From assembly GCF_004028095.1 (NCBI RefSeq), contig NZ_SBHM01000007.1, positions 1,116,001 through 1,180,000 of the forward strand: a stretch of 64,000 nt of DNA, given 5' to 3'. Below the pieces are notes generated by a model that saw nothing but the letters and a program-made list of their open reading frames with translations, had not been told where the DNA came from and searched no databases. This DNA comes from Paenarthrobacter ureafaciens (lineage in GTDB: Bacteria > Actinomycetota > Actinomycetes > Actinomycetales > Micrococcaceae). The position numbers and the translations under genes are program-made. Shown here in pieces: positions 33,813 to 41,806 of the stretch. The stretch's first letter is position 1, and every line of letters starts with the position of its first letter.

Positions 33813-34804
33813 TCACGGTGGATTCCGGGGCTGATAGTCCTGCCATCACTCCCTACAATGTCACCGACGTCGTGACCATGGGTGAGACCATGGCGCTGAT
33901 GAAGGCTGAGTCTTCCGGCCCCCTCGCCCACGTTGCTTCACTAAGTCTGGGTATGGGAGGTGCAGAGAGTAATTTTGCGATAGCGCTGCGCAGGCTCGGC
34001 ACTTCCGTGACGTGGGCTGGCAGAGTCGGAGCCGACAGCCTGGGAGAAATGGTACTGCGTGAGCTCGCAGCGGAAGCCATCAACACACTCGTCTCCCGTG
34101 ACCACACAGCTCCCACAGGGCTCATGATTAAGGAACGTAGGACAGCTGAGGCCGTAAAGGTCTGGTACTACCGCAAAGGCAGCGCCGGATCCCGGCTATG
34201 CCGCGAGGATGTACCGGCCGAGCAGATCGCCCAAGCGAAACTGCTACACATAACAGGCATCACCCCCGCACTATCCACAAGCGCCGCCGATGCGGTCAAC
34301 TACGCCCTCGACTGTGCCCAGGCCGCCGGTACTCTGGTCTCCTTTGATTTGAACTACCGTTCAGCGCTATGGTCCTCTGAAGAGGCCGGCGAACAGTACC
34401 GCCGCATAATACCCAGGGCGGACGTTGTGTTTGCTGGGGACACTGAAGCAGCCATCGCAGTAGGCGGTGCTCAAGACCCTTGGGAACTCGCTCGACGAAT
34501 TAACGAGATGGGAGCATCTCAGGCGGTCATAAAACTGGGCGCTGACGGTTGCGTCGCAGTCGTCCACGGTGAAAAGCACGCCCAGCGCGCAGTACCCATC
34601 CGGGCCGTAGACACAGTAGGGGCGGGAGACGCCTTCGTCGCCGGATACATCGCAGAGCTGCTCAATGACGAGGACGTTCCCCAGCGCCTGCTGACCGCCG
34701 TCCGGACTGGTGCATTCGCTTGCTTGGTGCCCGGAGACTGGGAAGGCATGCCCCGACGTACCGAGCTGGACCTCCTGGACTCCACAGAACCCGTCTCCCG
34801 ATAG
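33809..34804 (+). CDS. PfkB-family sugar kinase (2-keto-3-deoxygluconate kinase-like)
   Basis: 331 residues. Substrate-side GGAESNFAIALRRLG near 50-64, VSFDLNYRSALW near 175-186 (typical of KdgK), and catalytic DTVGAGDAFVAGY near 265-277 with the base Asp. It would phosphorylate the 2-keto-3-deoxy acid made by the dehydratase at 19517, feeding the coupled aldolase. Confidence 0.9.
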   Translation: MITVDSGADSPAITPYNVTDVVTMGETMALMKAESSGPLAHVASLSLGMGGAESNFAIALRRLGTSVTWAGRVGADSLGEMVLRELAAEAINTLVSRDHTAPTGLMIKERRTAEAVKVWYYRKGSAGSRLCREDVPAEQIAQAKLLHITGITPALSTSAADAVNYALDCAQAAGTLVSFDLNYRSALWSSEEAGEQYRRIIPRADVVFAGDTEAAIAVGGAQDPWELARRINEMGASQAVIKLGADGCVAVVHGEKHAQRAVPIRAVDTVGAGDAFVAGYIAELLNDEDVPQRLLTAVRTGAFACLVPGDWEGMPRRTELDLLDSTEPVSR

Positions 34805-34868
34805 AGACAGCACTTCACTCCCTATGTGAAAGCAAAATCCAGCCAAAAGTGGACGGAGACATCGAAAG

Positions 34869-35321
34869 GTGAAAATCAACGACCCGGCAGCCACGCTTAA
34901 TGCGGGCGTCTTGGCAGAGGCGCTAACGGCCTGGAAACGGGCTTTTGACCAGCATAGGCCCGAAGACATGGTCAGGCTCTTTTCACGCGATGCGCTCTTC
35001 CAGGGGCTCAGCCCAACTTTGCTCACGGGACGAAAAGAAATCTTCGACTACTTCGATGCCCTGCCCCCCGGTATCACGGCAACGTTCCAAATTATCCAAG
35101 CCCGCGAACTGGCTCAAGATCTAGCCTGCGGATTCGCCGCGCTCCGCTTCACCTACCCGGACGCCAGAACGACGCAGGTTCAGCTATCCCTCGTGGTCCG
35201 CAGGGACGGCGAGACATGGTTGATTGCCCAGTACCACGCCTCTAGGACGTTCCAAGGGAAACAACCCCCCACATCCCCGCTAGCCGCCATGATGAATCCG
35301 TTCGCTGTGGACGAAGCCTGA
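34869..35321 (+). CDS. SnoaL-like/NTF2-fold small protein
   Basis: 150 residues with the SgcJ/SnoaL pattern: AWKRAFDQHRPEDMVRLFS near 17-35, GRKEIFDYFD near 54-63 and a C-terminal sheet (RRDGETWLIAQYHAS). Function is not predictable: isomerase, hydrolase or binding roles occur in the family. GTG start at 34869 with GAAAGG upstream. It ends convergent to the broken EAL gene and overlaps the reading frame of its debris. Confidence 0.7.
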   Translation: MKINDPAATLNAGVLAEALTAWKRAFDQHRPEDMVRLFSRDALFQGLSPTLLTGRKEIFDYFDALPPGITATFQIIQARELAQDLACGFAALRFTYPDARTTQVQLSLVVRRDGETWLIAQYHASRTFQGKQPPTSPLAAMMNPFAVDEA

Positions 35322-36034
35322 AGGAGACGAATTCGTAATCCGCTCCACCGGGCGGCTCGTCCAGGTTCGCAATGTACCCTCCCCCGGGGCCACGGCTTCC
35401 CTCGCCATCGCCCAACACAACACAGGGCGCGCAGGTTGGGGTTGGTGTCGATTCCAGCAGAGATTGTCCGGTCCAGCTTGATCATCTCGGGGCTAAGCAT
35501 GGCGACATGGCGTAGGGACGAGAAGCCGTTACAGGCATCGTCGATGGCTAGCCGGAGTCCGTCCTCCCTGAGCGACGCTAGTGCCGCCATCAGGTCTGCA
35601 TAGTTTGCCACGACTGAGTGCTCGGTCAGTTCCACGACAATCCTCCGTGGTTTCATGCGTGAGCGTCTTATAGCTTCGCTGAGCCTGGGATCAAGGCAGG
35701 CGCGGGGAGAGAGATTTACTCCTACGTAAAGATGCTCCGGAAGATCCGCGGCGGCCCGCAAAGCGGTCTCCAGCGCGAGGAATTCCAGATCGGTGCCCCG
35801 CCCGACGGCTTCGGCTTCCCGGAACCATTGGTCCGGAGACCTGAGGGGGGAGCACACGAAGCGGGTCAACGCTTCGACTCCCACGACCTCTACGCTGGCC
35901 AGATCACGGATCGGCTGGAACGCGGTCACTAACGTCCTGGTGGCGAAGAGCCGCTCAAGATGCGCTTCGATTTCAAATACTTCCTGGTTCGATGCCTGGA
36001 ACTTCAGCCCCACCAAGCACCCTGTTTCGTCCAA
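35322..36034 (-). pseudogene. Broken EAL-domain (c-di-GMP phosphodiesterase) gene
   Basis: The first ~195 codons read as an EAL domain: TAFQPI near 37, VEALTRF near 53, GVNLSP near 103, ELTEH near 138, DDACNGFSSL near 165 and IKLDRTI near 186. After NPNLRAL the frame turns to nonsense, while another frame nearby reads MAREAVAPG-GTL, the expected continuation, before also failing. So a frameshift or small deletion plus loss of the C-terminal third destroyed it. The catalytic C-terminal Glu and the loop 6 region are missing. Not likely functional. Confidence 0.7.
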
Positions 36035-36088
36035 GGCCGCGTAGGATCCGGGACATGCAGCCCATACCCATTGGCTAGTCCGTCGTTT

Positions 36089-36307
36089 CTACGTGAAATC
36101 ACGTTCCCGGGTGGTGCCGTAGGGGACCTCTTCATGCAGCTCCACCGTGAAGGCGGTGGGCGTATGGCGTGTCACCAGGATTCCGCATCGACCCTCACGG
36201 ATGGCCCATCCCTGCGCCTGCCTCTCAGCGGCTTCCAGGCGCTCGGCGAGCAGCTGAGGGTCCTCTGCAGCTACTCGTATTACAGGCGCGAAATTTGCGG
36301 TGATCAT
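36089..36307 (-). CDS. Small hypothetical protein (72 aa)
   Basis: Unrecognised but plausible soluble protein: MITANFAPVIRVAAEDPQ start, an amphipathic Glu/Ala/Arg-rich helix (about 18-33) and a beta-like C-terminal half. CAGGAA lies upstream of ATG 36307. Stands between the broken EAL gene and the OhrR-type regulator. No function proposed. Confidence 0.45.
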   Translation of the reverse strand: MITANFAPVIRVAAEDPQLLAERLEAAERQAQGWAIREGRCGILVTRHTPTAFTVELHEEVPYGTTRERDFT

Positions 36308-36421
36308 GAATGGTTCCTGTTTCTGATTGGACGACGCTACAGGACCGCGGGCCCCTGAGCTTGAAGAGACGTCTTTGTGCCAGGCCCCTCGGGGCGGGAC
36401 CGAATTTCAAGATACCAGACC

Positions 36422-36454
36422 GTTAGTACACGAACAATTTGACCACGAACTAAT
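36422..36454. promoter_or_regulatory. Palindromic operator upstream of the OhrR/MarR gene
   Basis: Begins GTTAGTACACGAACAATT and ends in ACGAACTAAT: outer arms TTAGT/ACTAA and inner CAA-T-TTG are symmetric. The same 18-base left half, with one change, recurs at 37748 before the flavin reductase. Confidence 0.65.
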
Positions 36455-36518
36455 GGCCTGGACCCGGATGACCCGACCATCCCGGAGAACTTCCGGCGGT
36501 TTCGGTATCATTTCCCTT

Positions 36519-37010
36519 ATGTCTTCTCCCAAAGAGGTCGAAGATGACCTCTTGCTCGAGCGGCAGCTTTGCTTTGCACTCACGGCGGCTTCCCGCACGG
36601 TCATCAGCGCCTACCGGCCCGTACTGCAAGAACTTGACCTGACCCATCCGCAGTACCTCGTGATGCTGGCACTCTGGGAGCGAAGCCCCCGTTCCGTCAA
36701 GGACATCAGTGCCGAACTACTGCTCGGCCCGGCCACCCTCTCTCCTCTGCTCAAACGCCTGGAGGCCGCCGGCTACCTCACCCGCAAACGATTGCCGAAC
36801 GACGAACGCTCCCTCGCCGTAAGCTTAACGCCGGCCGGAACGGCCCTTCGAGCGAAAGCTCTGGCCGTTCCCGCCACCATGCTCGACAAGCTGGGCCTCA
36901 GCCGCGAAGAAGCCCGGGAACTCCACCACGCCATGACCCGTCTCACCCGCGCAGCACAAGCCGACCCCGATGGCGCGGTCGCGGACACCGGAGAACCGTC
37001 AGGCCGGTAG
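36519..37010 (+). CDS. MarR-family regulator, OhrR-like
   Basis: 163 residues. The N-terminal ERQLCFALTAASRTVISAYR carries the reactive Cys (Cys15) at the place used by OhrR to sense organic peroxides, followed by LDLTHPQYLVMLALWE. Winged helix about 60-110 with wing RLPNDERSLAVSLT. ATG 36519 is chosen because it starts the homologous region and sits downstream of the operator; a start at 36327 would put the operator inside the gene. Likely represses itself and the flavin reductase at 37022, with which it converges. Confidence 0.85.
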   Translation: MSSPKEVEDDLLLERQLCFALTAASRTVISAYRPVLQELDLTHPQYLVMLALWERSPRSVKDISAELLLGPATLSPLLKRLEAAGYLTRKRLPNDERSLAVSLTPAGTALRAKALAVPATMLDKLGLSREEARELHHAMTRLTRAAQADPDGAVADTGEPSGR

Positions 37011-37021
37011 TCTGCCACGCT

Positions 37022-37654
37022 TTATCCCGGCCGACGACTGCCTGCCTCGAAGCCGACCGGCCAGTCGTCAGCACGGATTCGCTTCAGTTCCATCACCTCA
37101 CCGGTCACGGCCCACTCATCCAGCCCAAGTCGCGCCAACGGCTCGAGGAGGTCGATGCGTGGATGGCTGCCATCCAAGACGTCGGAATCTACGGCAGCAT
37201 GGGTTACTTCCCCAAAAACCAAAACGCAATCGCCAATCGCCGTCGTACTGTGAAGCCGGCACTCCAAGGACACCGGCGACTCGGCAACCCGGGCCGCCGC
37301 TACTGTGCGCCCCTCTTCCCTTGACACTCCGACGGCATCAAATTCGCTCACGTCCGGGGGGAAGTTCGTACCGGTCGCATTGACCTCCGCCATGAGGCCG
37401 GCTGGCGCCAGGTTCACCACAAACTCCCCTGACGAGCGGATATTACGCAGGGAGTCCTTTTCGCCGACCGAGGTGAATTGGATGACGGGGGGATTCACCG
37501 AGGCCACGGTAAAGAAAGAATGCGGGGCAAGGTTATCCACGCCCTCGGGGGACCTGCTGGAAACCCAGGCGATAGGGCGCGGAACAACCACCGCCGTCAG
37601 CAGCCGGTAGAAGTCGCGTGATGACAACTCTCCGGGGTCAAAGTCATGTCTCAT
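37022..37654 (-). CDS. Flavin reductase-like/FMN-binding split-barrel protein
   Basis: 210 residues. Flavin-reductase-family elements: RDFYRLLTAVVVPRPIAWVSS near 13-33, NLAPHSFFTVASVNPPVIQF near 43-62, and DSLRNIRSSGEFVVNLA near 70-86. Members reduce FMN/FAD for a monooxygenase or act as FMN-binding stress proteins. ATG 37654 begins the homologous part. The operator at 37748 lies 94 bases upstream and matches the one before the OhrR-like gene, so peroxide or electrophile control is likely. Confidence 0.84.
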   Translation of the reverse strand: MRHDFDPGELSSRDFYRLLTAVVVPRPIAWVSSRSPEGVDNLAPHSFFTVASVNPPVIQFTSVGEKDSLRNIRSSGEFVVNLAPAGLMAEVNATGTNFPPDVSEFDAVGVSREEGRTVAAARVAESPVSLECRLHSTTAIGDCVLVFGEVTHAAVDSDVLDGSHPRIDLLEPLARLGLDEWAVTGEVMELKRIRADDWPVGFEAGSRRPG

Positions 37655-37747
37655 GATCCACCCTTGGCAGATGTACAGCTTGGGTGTTCCGCCCGAAGCG
37701 GATTGGGGGAGACCTCGTCGGACGGAACCTGAACAACGTAGCAGAGA

Positions 37748-37776
37748 GTTAGTACCCGAACAATTCACGCACTAAC
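37748..37776. promoter_or_regulatory. Palindromic operator upstream of the flavin reductase gene
   Basis: 29 bases starting GTTAGTACCCGAACAATT and ending GCACTAAC. Outer arms GTTAGT/ACTAAC and inner GAA/TTC are perfectly paired. Shares its left half with 36422-36439. Confidence 0.65.
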
Positions 37777-37802
37777 TGCTACCCTTGGGGCCCGGCATTC
37801 TC

Positions 37803-38582
37803 CTACCCCCCGGCGCCCTGGTAAGCCAACGCATTGCTCGCAGCAGCCGCCGCCCGCGCCACAAGGGGTCCGAGCCGAGGCACATCCGCGGGCGTAACGC
37901 GCTGGGTGGGGAAGCCGAGGCCAAGCACTCCGGCCAGGCGACCCGCATGGTCGAAGACGGGCGCGGCCACGGAACCCACGTCTTCGTTACGTTCCCCAAA
38001 GGCGGCGAAGAAGCCCTGCTCCTTGGCTTCATCGGCTTGCTTCCGGAGGACGTCGAACGAGACCGGGGTTGCGGGCGTGAAAGGACTCATCTGCGACTCG
38101 GACAACGAACTCCAGGCGTCGGGGTCATGCGCCAGGAAGATCTTGCCGGGCGCACCGGCGTGGAGCGGCATGACCATACCCACCATGAAAGGGCGGATGA
38201 CTACATGGCGCGTTTCTGCGACGGCAACCACGGTGCGAAAGGCTCCGTCCCTGACGTAGAGGCAGGCGGTTTCACCGGTCTCGTCGCGCAGCTGCTGCAG
38301 GACGGGCTTGACAAGCTTGACGAGGTCCAGGCCCAGGGTGCCGGGCGCAGCCCAGCGCACCATGCCAATGCCGATGCGATACCGGTCGCCCTCGCGGTCA
38401 AGGAAACCTTCCCGGACCATGTTCTGGACAAGTCGCTGGCAGGTGCTGGAGGGAAGTCCGGTTCGCCGGATGATCTGCTGGAGGGTCGGTTCGGGCTCCG
38501 CGACGGAGAAACAGTTCAAGATCTCGGCGACCTTATGGAGCACCAAGAGAGGTGAAGAATTCGTGCCTTGTTCCGATGCCAC
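37803..38582 (-). CDS. IclR-family transcriptional regulator
   Basis: 259 residues. Winged helix about 15-75 (PTLQQIIRRTGLPSSTCQRLVQNMV) and a C-terminal ligand domain (MPLHAGAPGKIFLA near 140; GSVAAPVFDHAGRLAGVLGLGFP near 205-227), the IclR hallmarks. GTG 38582 follows GGAAAGGA. Divergent from the maleate-isomerase-like gene; tandem palindromes at 38683-38716 are its likely sites. Confidence 0.9.
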   Translation of the reverse strand: MASEQGTNSSPLLVLHKVAEILNCFSVAEPEPTLQQIIRRTGLPSSTCQRLVQNMVREGFLDREGDRYRIGIGMVRWAAPGTLGLDLVKLVKPVLQQLRDETGETACLYVRDGAFRTVVAVAETRHVVIRPFMVGMVMPLHAGAPGKIFLAHDPDAWSSLSESQMSPFTPATPVSFDVLRKQADEAKEQGFFAAFGERNEDVGSVAAPVFDHAGRLAGVLGLGFPTQRVTPADVPRLGPLVARAAAAASNALAYQGAGG

Positions 38583-38650
38583 GTAAGTCCTTTCCGCCGG
38601 AAATCCCCTTCCGCGCGGATTCCATCTTAGGCAGCCCCTACCTCTCAGTG

Positions 38651-38716
38651 AGTGTGACCCATTTGACACTCATGCCGAATAACCCACATTATGGGATTGC
38701 AACCCGCATAGTGGGG
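38651..38716. promoter_or_regulatory. Divergent control region with tandem palindromes (IclR operator candidates)
   Basis: Two similar units, AACCCACATTATGGGATT (38681-38698) and AACCCGCATAGTGGGGTT (38701-38718), have symmetric CCC/GGG arms and are 20 bases apart centre to centre, about two helical turns. A further inverted repeat, GAGTGT and ACACTC, lies at 38651-38672. The arrangement suits binding of an IclR tetramer between the divergent genes. Confidence 0.55.
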
Positions 38717-38748
38717 TTATCTGTAAGCACAACGTCGTGGAGAAAAAC

Positions 38749-39567
38749 GTGACCATCCCTGAAGTAACCTGTGAAACCGCCGCCGAACCCAAGCGCCCCG
38801 GCGCCTCCCGCATCGGCCTGATCGTCCCCAGCTCGAACACCACCATGGAGACTGAGCTCCCCGAGCTCTTCCGCCGCCAGTCCGAAGCCACGGGACACAA
38901 ATACACTTTCCACTCGGCACGGGCCGGCATGAAAAACGTCAACCGCGAAGAATTGCTGGCGATGGTGGGCAAGGCTGCTGGGTGCGCCCAGGCAGTGTCG
39001 GACGCTGACGTAGACGTGATCGCGTATGCGTGCCTCGTGGCGGTCATGGCCCAAGGGCCGGGCGCCCACACCAAATCCGAAGAAGTCATCGCCGCTGCCG
39101 CCGCAGAAAACGGTCACCCCGCACCGGTCACCAGCAGCGCCGGAGCCTTGGTTCGCACCCTGCAGGCAATGGGCGTTCGGAAGGTCGCCATGATCACGCC
39201 CTACATGAAGCCGCTAACGCAGATGGTGGTGGAGTACATCGAGGGCGCGGGCATCACTGTCCTGGATGCAACCAGCCTTGAAGTAGCCGACAACCTGGCC
39301 GTAGGCTGCCTGGATCCGCAGAACCTGCCCGGCATTGCACGAAACCTCAAGCGGGAGGGCGCGGAGGCGATTGTGCTTTCAGCATGCGTTCAGATGCCGT
39401 CGCTTCCTGCCGTTCAGGCCGTCGAGGATGAACTGGGCCTGCCTGTCATTACTGCAGCCACGGCGACTACCTTCGAAATCCTCAAGGCCCTGGGGCAAAC
39501 TCCCGCCATCAAGGGGGCCGGGAGCCTCCTGTCAGGGGCACGCACCCTGACCGGCGTCACCATCTAA
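38749..39567 (+). CDS. Maleate isomerase/arylmalonate decarboxylase family protein (Asp/Glu racemase fold)
   Basis: 272 residues. IVPSSNTTMETELPELF near 20-36 is the maleate-cis-trans-isomerase N-terminal motif; the two catalytic Cys are in IAYACLVAVMAQGPG (near 86) and VLSACVQMPS (near 203). Maleate isomerase turns maleate into fumarate without cofactor. GTG 38749 has GGAG at proper spacing; a GTG four codons earlier is possible. It is 13 bases upstream of a dicarboxylate-type transporter, which supports an acid substrate. Other members decarboxylate malonates, so the reaction needs testing. Confidence 0.82.
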   Translation: MTIPEVTCETAAEPKRPGASRIGLIVPSSNTTMETELPELFRRQSEATGHKYTFHSARAGMKNVNREELLAMVGKAAGCAQAVSDADVDVIAYACLVAVMAQGPGAHTKSEEVIAAAAAENGHPAPVTSSAGALVRTLQAMGVRKVAMITPYMKPLTQMVVEYIEGAGITVLDATSLEVADNLAVGCLDPQNLPGIARNLKREGAEAIVLSACVQMPSLPAVQAVEDELGLPVITAATATTFEILKALGQTPAIKGAGSLLSGARTLTGVTI

Positions 39568-39580
39568 AGAGGACGCCGCC

Positions 39581-40927
39581 ATGTCCCTCTCCCTCATAGC
39601 GTTTTTCATCCTCGTTGCAGCCTTTGCCGTTGGCTCGTTCACGAGGATCAACGCCGGACTCATCGCCCTCGTTGCGGCATTCGGCGTAGGCACTCTCTTG
39701 GTGGGAATGCCGGTCAAGGATGTCATCGGGCAATTTCCTGCCGGCCTGTTCTTCATCCTCGTAGGGGCCACCCTGCTGTTTGGCATCGTGCGGATTACCG
39801 GCACGATTGACCTGCTCGCCTATTGGGCGGAGCGCCTCGCCGGCGACCGCAAGGCGCTTGTTCCCATCCTGATGTTCCTGCTGACGGCCGCACTCGCCTC
39901 CGCGGGCGCTTTTACTCCGGCCGCCGTCGCCATCGTCGCCCCGGTTGCTCTGGCACTTGGACTCCGGTTCGGGATCAGCACCCTGGCCATGGGCCTGGTC
40001 ATAGTCCAGGGCGCGAACGCAGGCGCCTTTTCCCCTGTAAACCCCTTCGGCGTCCTCGCCAACGTCATGCTTGATGATGCGGGCGCGTCCGACGACTCGC
40101 TGAAACTGTACATTTACTGCTTCGTCTTCAACGCCGTCCTTGCCTTCCTCGCCTACGTCCTGGTGCAGTGGTTCATGAACCGCCGCTCTGGCGGGAAGAC
40201 ACATAATGCAGGCAACGACGGCGGTGACTCCGCGCTTCCAGCCGTCGGGGCTTCGGTCGGCGACGCAGGGACATCACTGCTCACCAAGGCCGCTCCCGCG
40301 CCGACGCGCCAGGCGCCTGCGAAGGTCGAGGCGACCCCGATCCGGATCCTGACCTTGCTTGGCCTGGGAACGCTGCTGGTGTTGACTACTGTCCTGGGCA
40401 TCGATGTTGGTGTGGCCTCCCTCATCGTGGCCCTTGTGCTGGTCTGCTTGAAGCCCGGCATCCAGAAGCCCGCGGTTGACACCATGCCTTGGTCGGCCAT
40501 CATCTTGGTCACCGGCATCGTCACCTACGTGGGACTGCTCGAAGAAATGGGAGCCCTGAAGGAACTCGAGGCGGGCATTGCCGGCCTGGGTGACAGCTCC
40601 CTTGCCGCCCTGATCGCCAGCTACGTCGTCGCCGTCGTGTCCGCGTTCGCGTCCACCACCGGCACGCTGGGAGTGGTCAGCCCGATCGTCAGCCCCATTG
40701 CGATGGATCCGGCACTCTCCCCCATCGGAGTGGTCACGGCCATAGCCATCAGCTCTTCGGTGGTGGATGTCAGCCCGATGTCCACCAGCGGGGCCCTGCT
40801 CATGGCCAGCGCGCAGCCGAAGGATGAACGCGTGTTCTTCCGCGCCCTGCTTGTCTGGGCGATCGTCATGATCGGCGTTGTGCCGCTGCTTGCGTGGCTC
40901 ATCTTCGTCCAGCTGGGCCTGGGCTAG
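39581..40927 (+). CDS. Dicarboxylate-type membrane transporter (SLC13/ArsB-NhaD-like)
   Basis: 448-residue integral membrane protein with about 11-12 helices in two repeats. Each repeat has a polar re-entrant region: SAGAFTPAAVAIVAP near 107-121 with NAGAFSPVNPFGVLANV near 146-162, and TTGTLGVVSPIVSPIA near 360-375 with VDVSPMSTSGALLMASA near 393-409. A soluble linker (about 205-245) joins them. Likely imports maleate or a related dicarboxylate for the isomerase just upstream. Ends at a strong bidirectional terminator. Confidence 0.85.
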   Translation: MSLSLIAFFILVAAFAVGSFTRINAGLIALVAAFGVGTLLVGMPVKDVIGQFPAGLFFILVGATLLFGIVRITGTIDLLAYWAERLAGDRKALVPILMFLLTAALASAGAFTPAAVAIVAPVALALGLRFGISTLAMGLVIVQGANAGAFSPVNPFGVLANVMLDDAGASDDSLKLYIYCFVFNAVLAFLAYVLVQWFMNRRSGGKTHNAGNDGGDSALPAVGASVGDAGTSLLTKAAPAPTRQAPAKVEATPIRILTLLGLGTLLVLTTVLGIDVGVASLIVALVLVCLKPGIQKPAVDTMPWSAIILVTGIVTYVGLLEEMGALKELEAGIAGLGDSSLAALIASYVVAVVSAFASTTGTLGVVSPIVSPIAMDPALSPIGVVTAIAISSSVVDVSPMSTSGALLMASAQPKDERVFFRALLVWAIVMIGVVPLLAWLIFVQLGLG

Positions 40928-40937
40928 TCGAACAAGC

Positions 40938-40979
40938 CCGCTGCGGGGCGTCCGGGACCATACGGACGCCCCGCAGCGG
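40938..40979. terminator. Strong bidirectional terminator
   Basis: Perfect 17-bp stem CCGCTGCGGGGCGTCCG with its complement, 8-base loop, between the convergent transporter (stop 40927) and cysteine hydrolase (stop 40998). A short T-run follows on the plus strand. Confidence 0.8.
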
Positions 40980-40997
40980 TTTCACCTTTAAGGGAGT

Positions 40998-41624
40998 TCA
41001 GCCCGCCGCAGAGACGGGACTGGCTGATACCAGGAAGCCTTCCAAAACATCCCTGCTCGCCGTCACTGCACCGAAGCCGCCGGCCACCGAGCACACGGTG
41101 TTGTTGTGGGCTGTTTCCGAATAGTCTCCGCAGCAGTCGTCCACGAGGGTGACGAGGAAGTCGAGGCAGGTCGCGTCCCGCAGCGAGGTCTCCACACAGA
41201 TACTGGTTGCGGCGCCGCAAAAGAAAACCGAACTGCGCCCCAAAGAGCGCAGGAGTTCTTCCAACCCGGTGTTGACGAAGGCGCTATAGCGCGCCTTGGG
41301 AAGCACATGGTCGCGCGGCTGCGGTTCCAGCATGTAAAACTCCGCGCCCCAGGTTCCCGGCAGGCAGGACTGTGAATCGCGCGGTTCCAGGTGGCGGGCA
41401 CGCCACTCTTCAGTGTCGCTCTGCGGATCGTGGAGGTTCTGCATGAAGATCACGGGGACACCGAGGTCCCGGGCTTCCTGGATGAACGGTTCCAAGCGGC
41501 CCACCGCCGCCTGCACCCGGGCAACATCTTTTCCTCGCATCCCCTGGTAGCCATCGCTATGGCAGAAGTCGTTTTGGATGTCGACGACGACGATTGCCGC
41601 CTTCGCTGCATCGAGTCGATTCAC
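40998..41624 (-). CDS. Isochorismatase-family cysteine hydrolase
   Basis: 208 residues. Triad: Asp in VVVDIQNDF (near 15), Lys in LPKARYSAF (near 111), Cys in CGAATSICVETSLRDA (near 141). Nicotinamidase-, maleamate-amidase- or biuret-type activity is possible: hydrolysis of an amide to acid and ammonia. GTG start at 41624. A regulon B operator at 41648 lies 24 bases upstream, shared with the divergent SBP gene, so it belongs to the nitrilase/Rieske regulon rather than to the maleate genes it faces. Confidence 0.86.
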   Translation of the reverse strand: MNRLDAAKAAIVVVDIQNDFCHSDGYQGMRGKDVARVQAAVGRLEPFIQEARDLGVPVIFMQNLHDPQSDTEEWRARHLEPRDSQSCLPGTWGAEFYMLEPQPRDHVLPKARYSAFVNTGLEELLRSLGRSSVFFCGAATSICVETSLRDATCLDFLVTLVDDCCGDYSETAHNNTVCSVAGGFGAVTASRDVLEGFLVSASPVSAAG

Positions 41625-41647
41625 AAGAACCCCTTAGTTCGGCTTAA

Positions 41648-41658
41648 TGGTTTGACCA
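41648..41658. promoter_or_regulatory. Regulon B operator 1 (between cysteine hydrolase and SBP 1)
   Basis: TGGTTTGACCA, with flanking A and T giving ATGGT-N3-ACCAT. One base different from the three TGGTTAGACCA/T sites downstream. TTGACA follows at 41664, a possible promoter element. Confidence 0.75.
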
Positions 41659-41806
41659 TACTATTGACATGCCTAAGTGATGTAAATTACGGTCCTTGAA
41701 CGGGCACGAAAAGTTTTTGTCGCCTGAACAACGTGGTTCGCCTGCTCCGCCCTCTGTTGCAATGCGCCGAACCTGTTTCGCAGCTATCTGAACTAAGAGG
41801 AGCTTC

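Noticed and set aside
38737..38748. Earlier GTG start for the maleate-isomerase-like gene
   Set aside because: It has no ribosome site, whereas GTG 38749 has GGAG at the right distance; the four-codon difference does not affect the call.
41664..41700. Complete sigma-A promoter at TTGACA 41664
   Set aside because: A good -35 box is present, but no -10 element lies at 16-18 bases; the best AT-rich candidate is only about 13 bases away.
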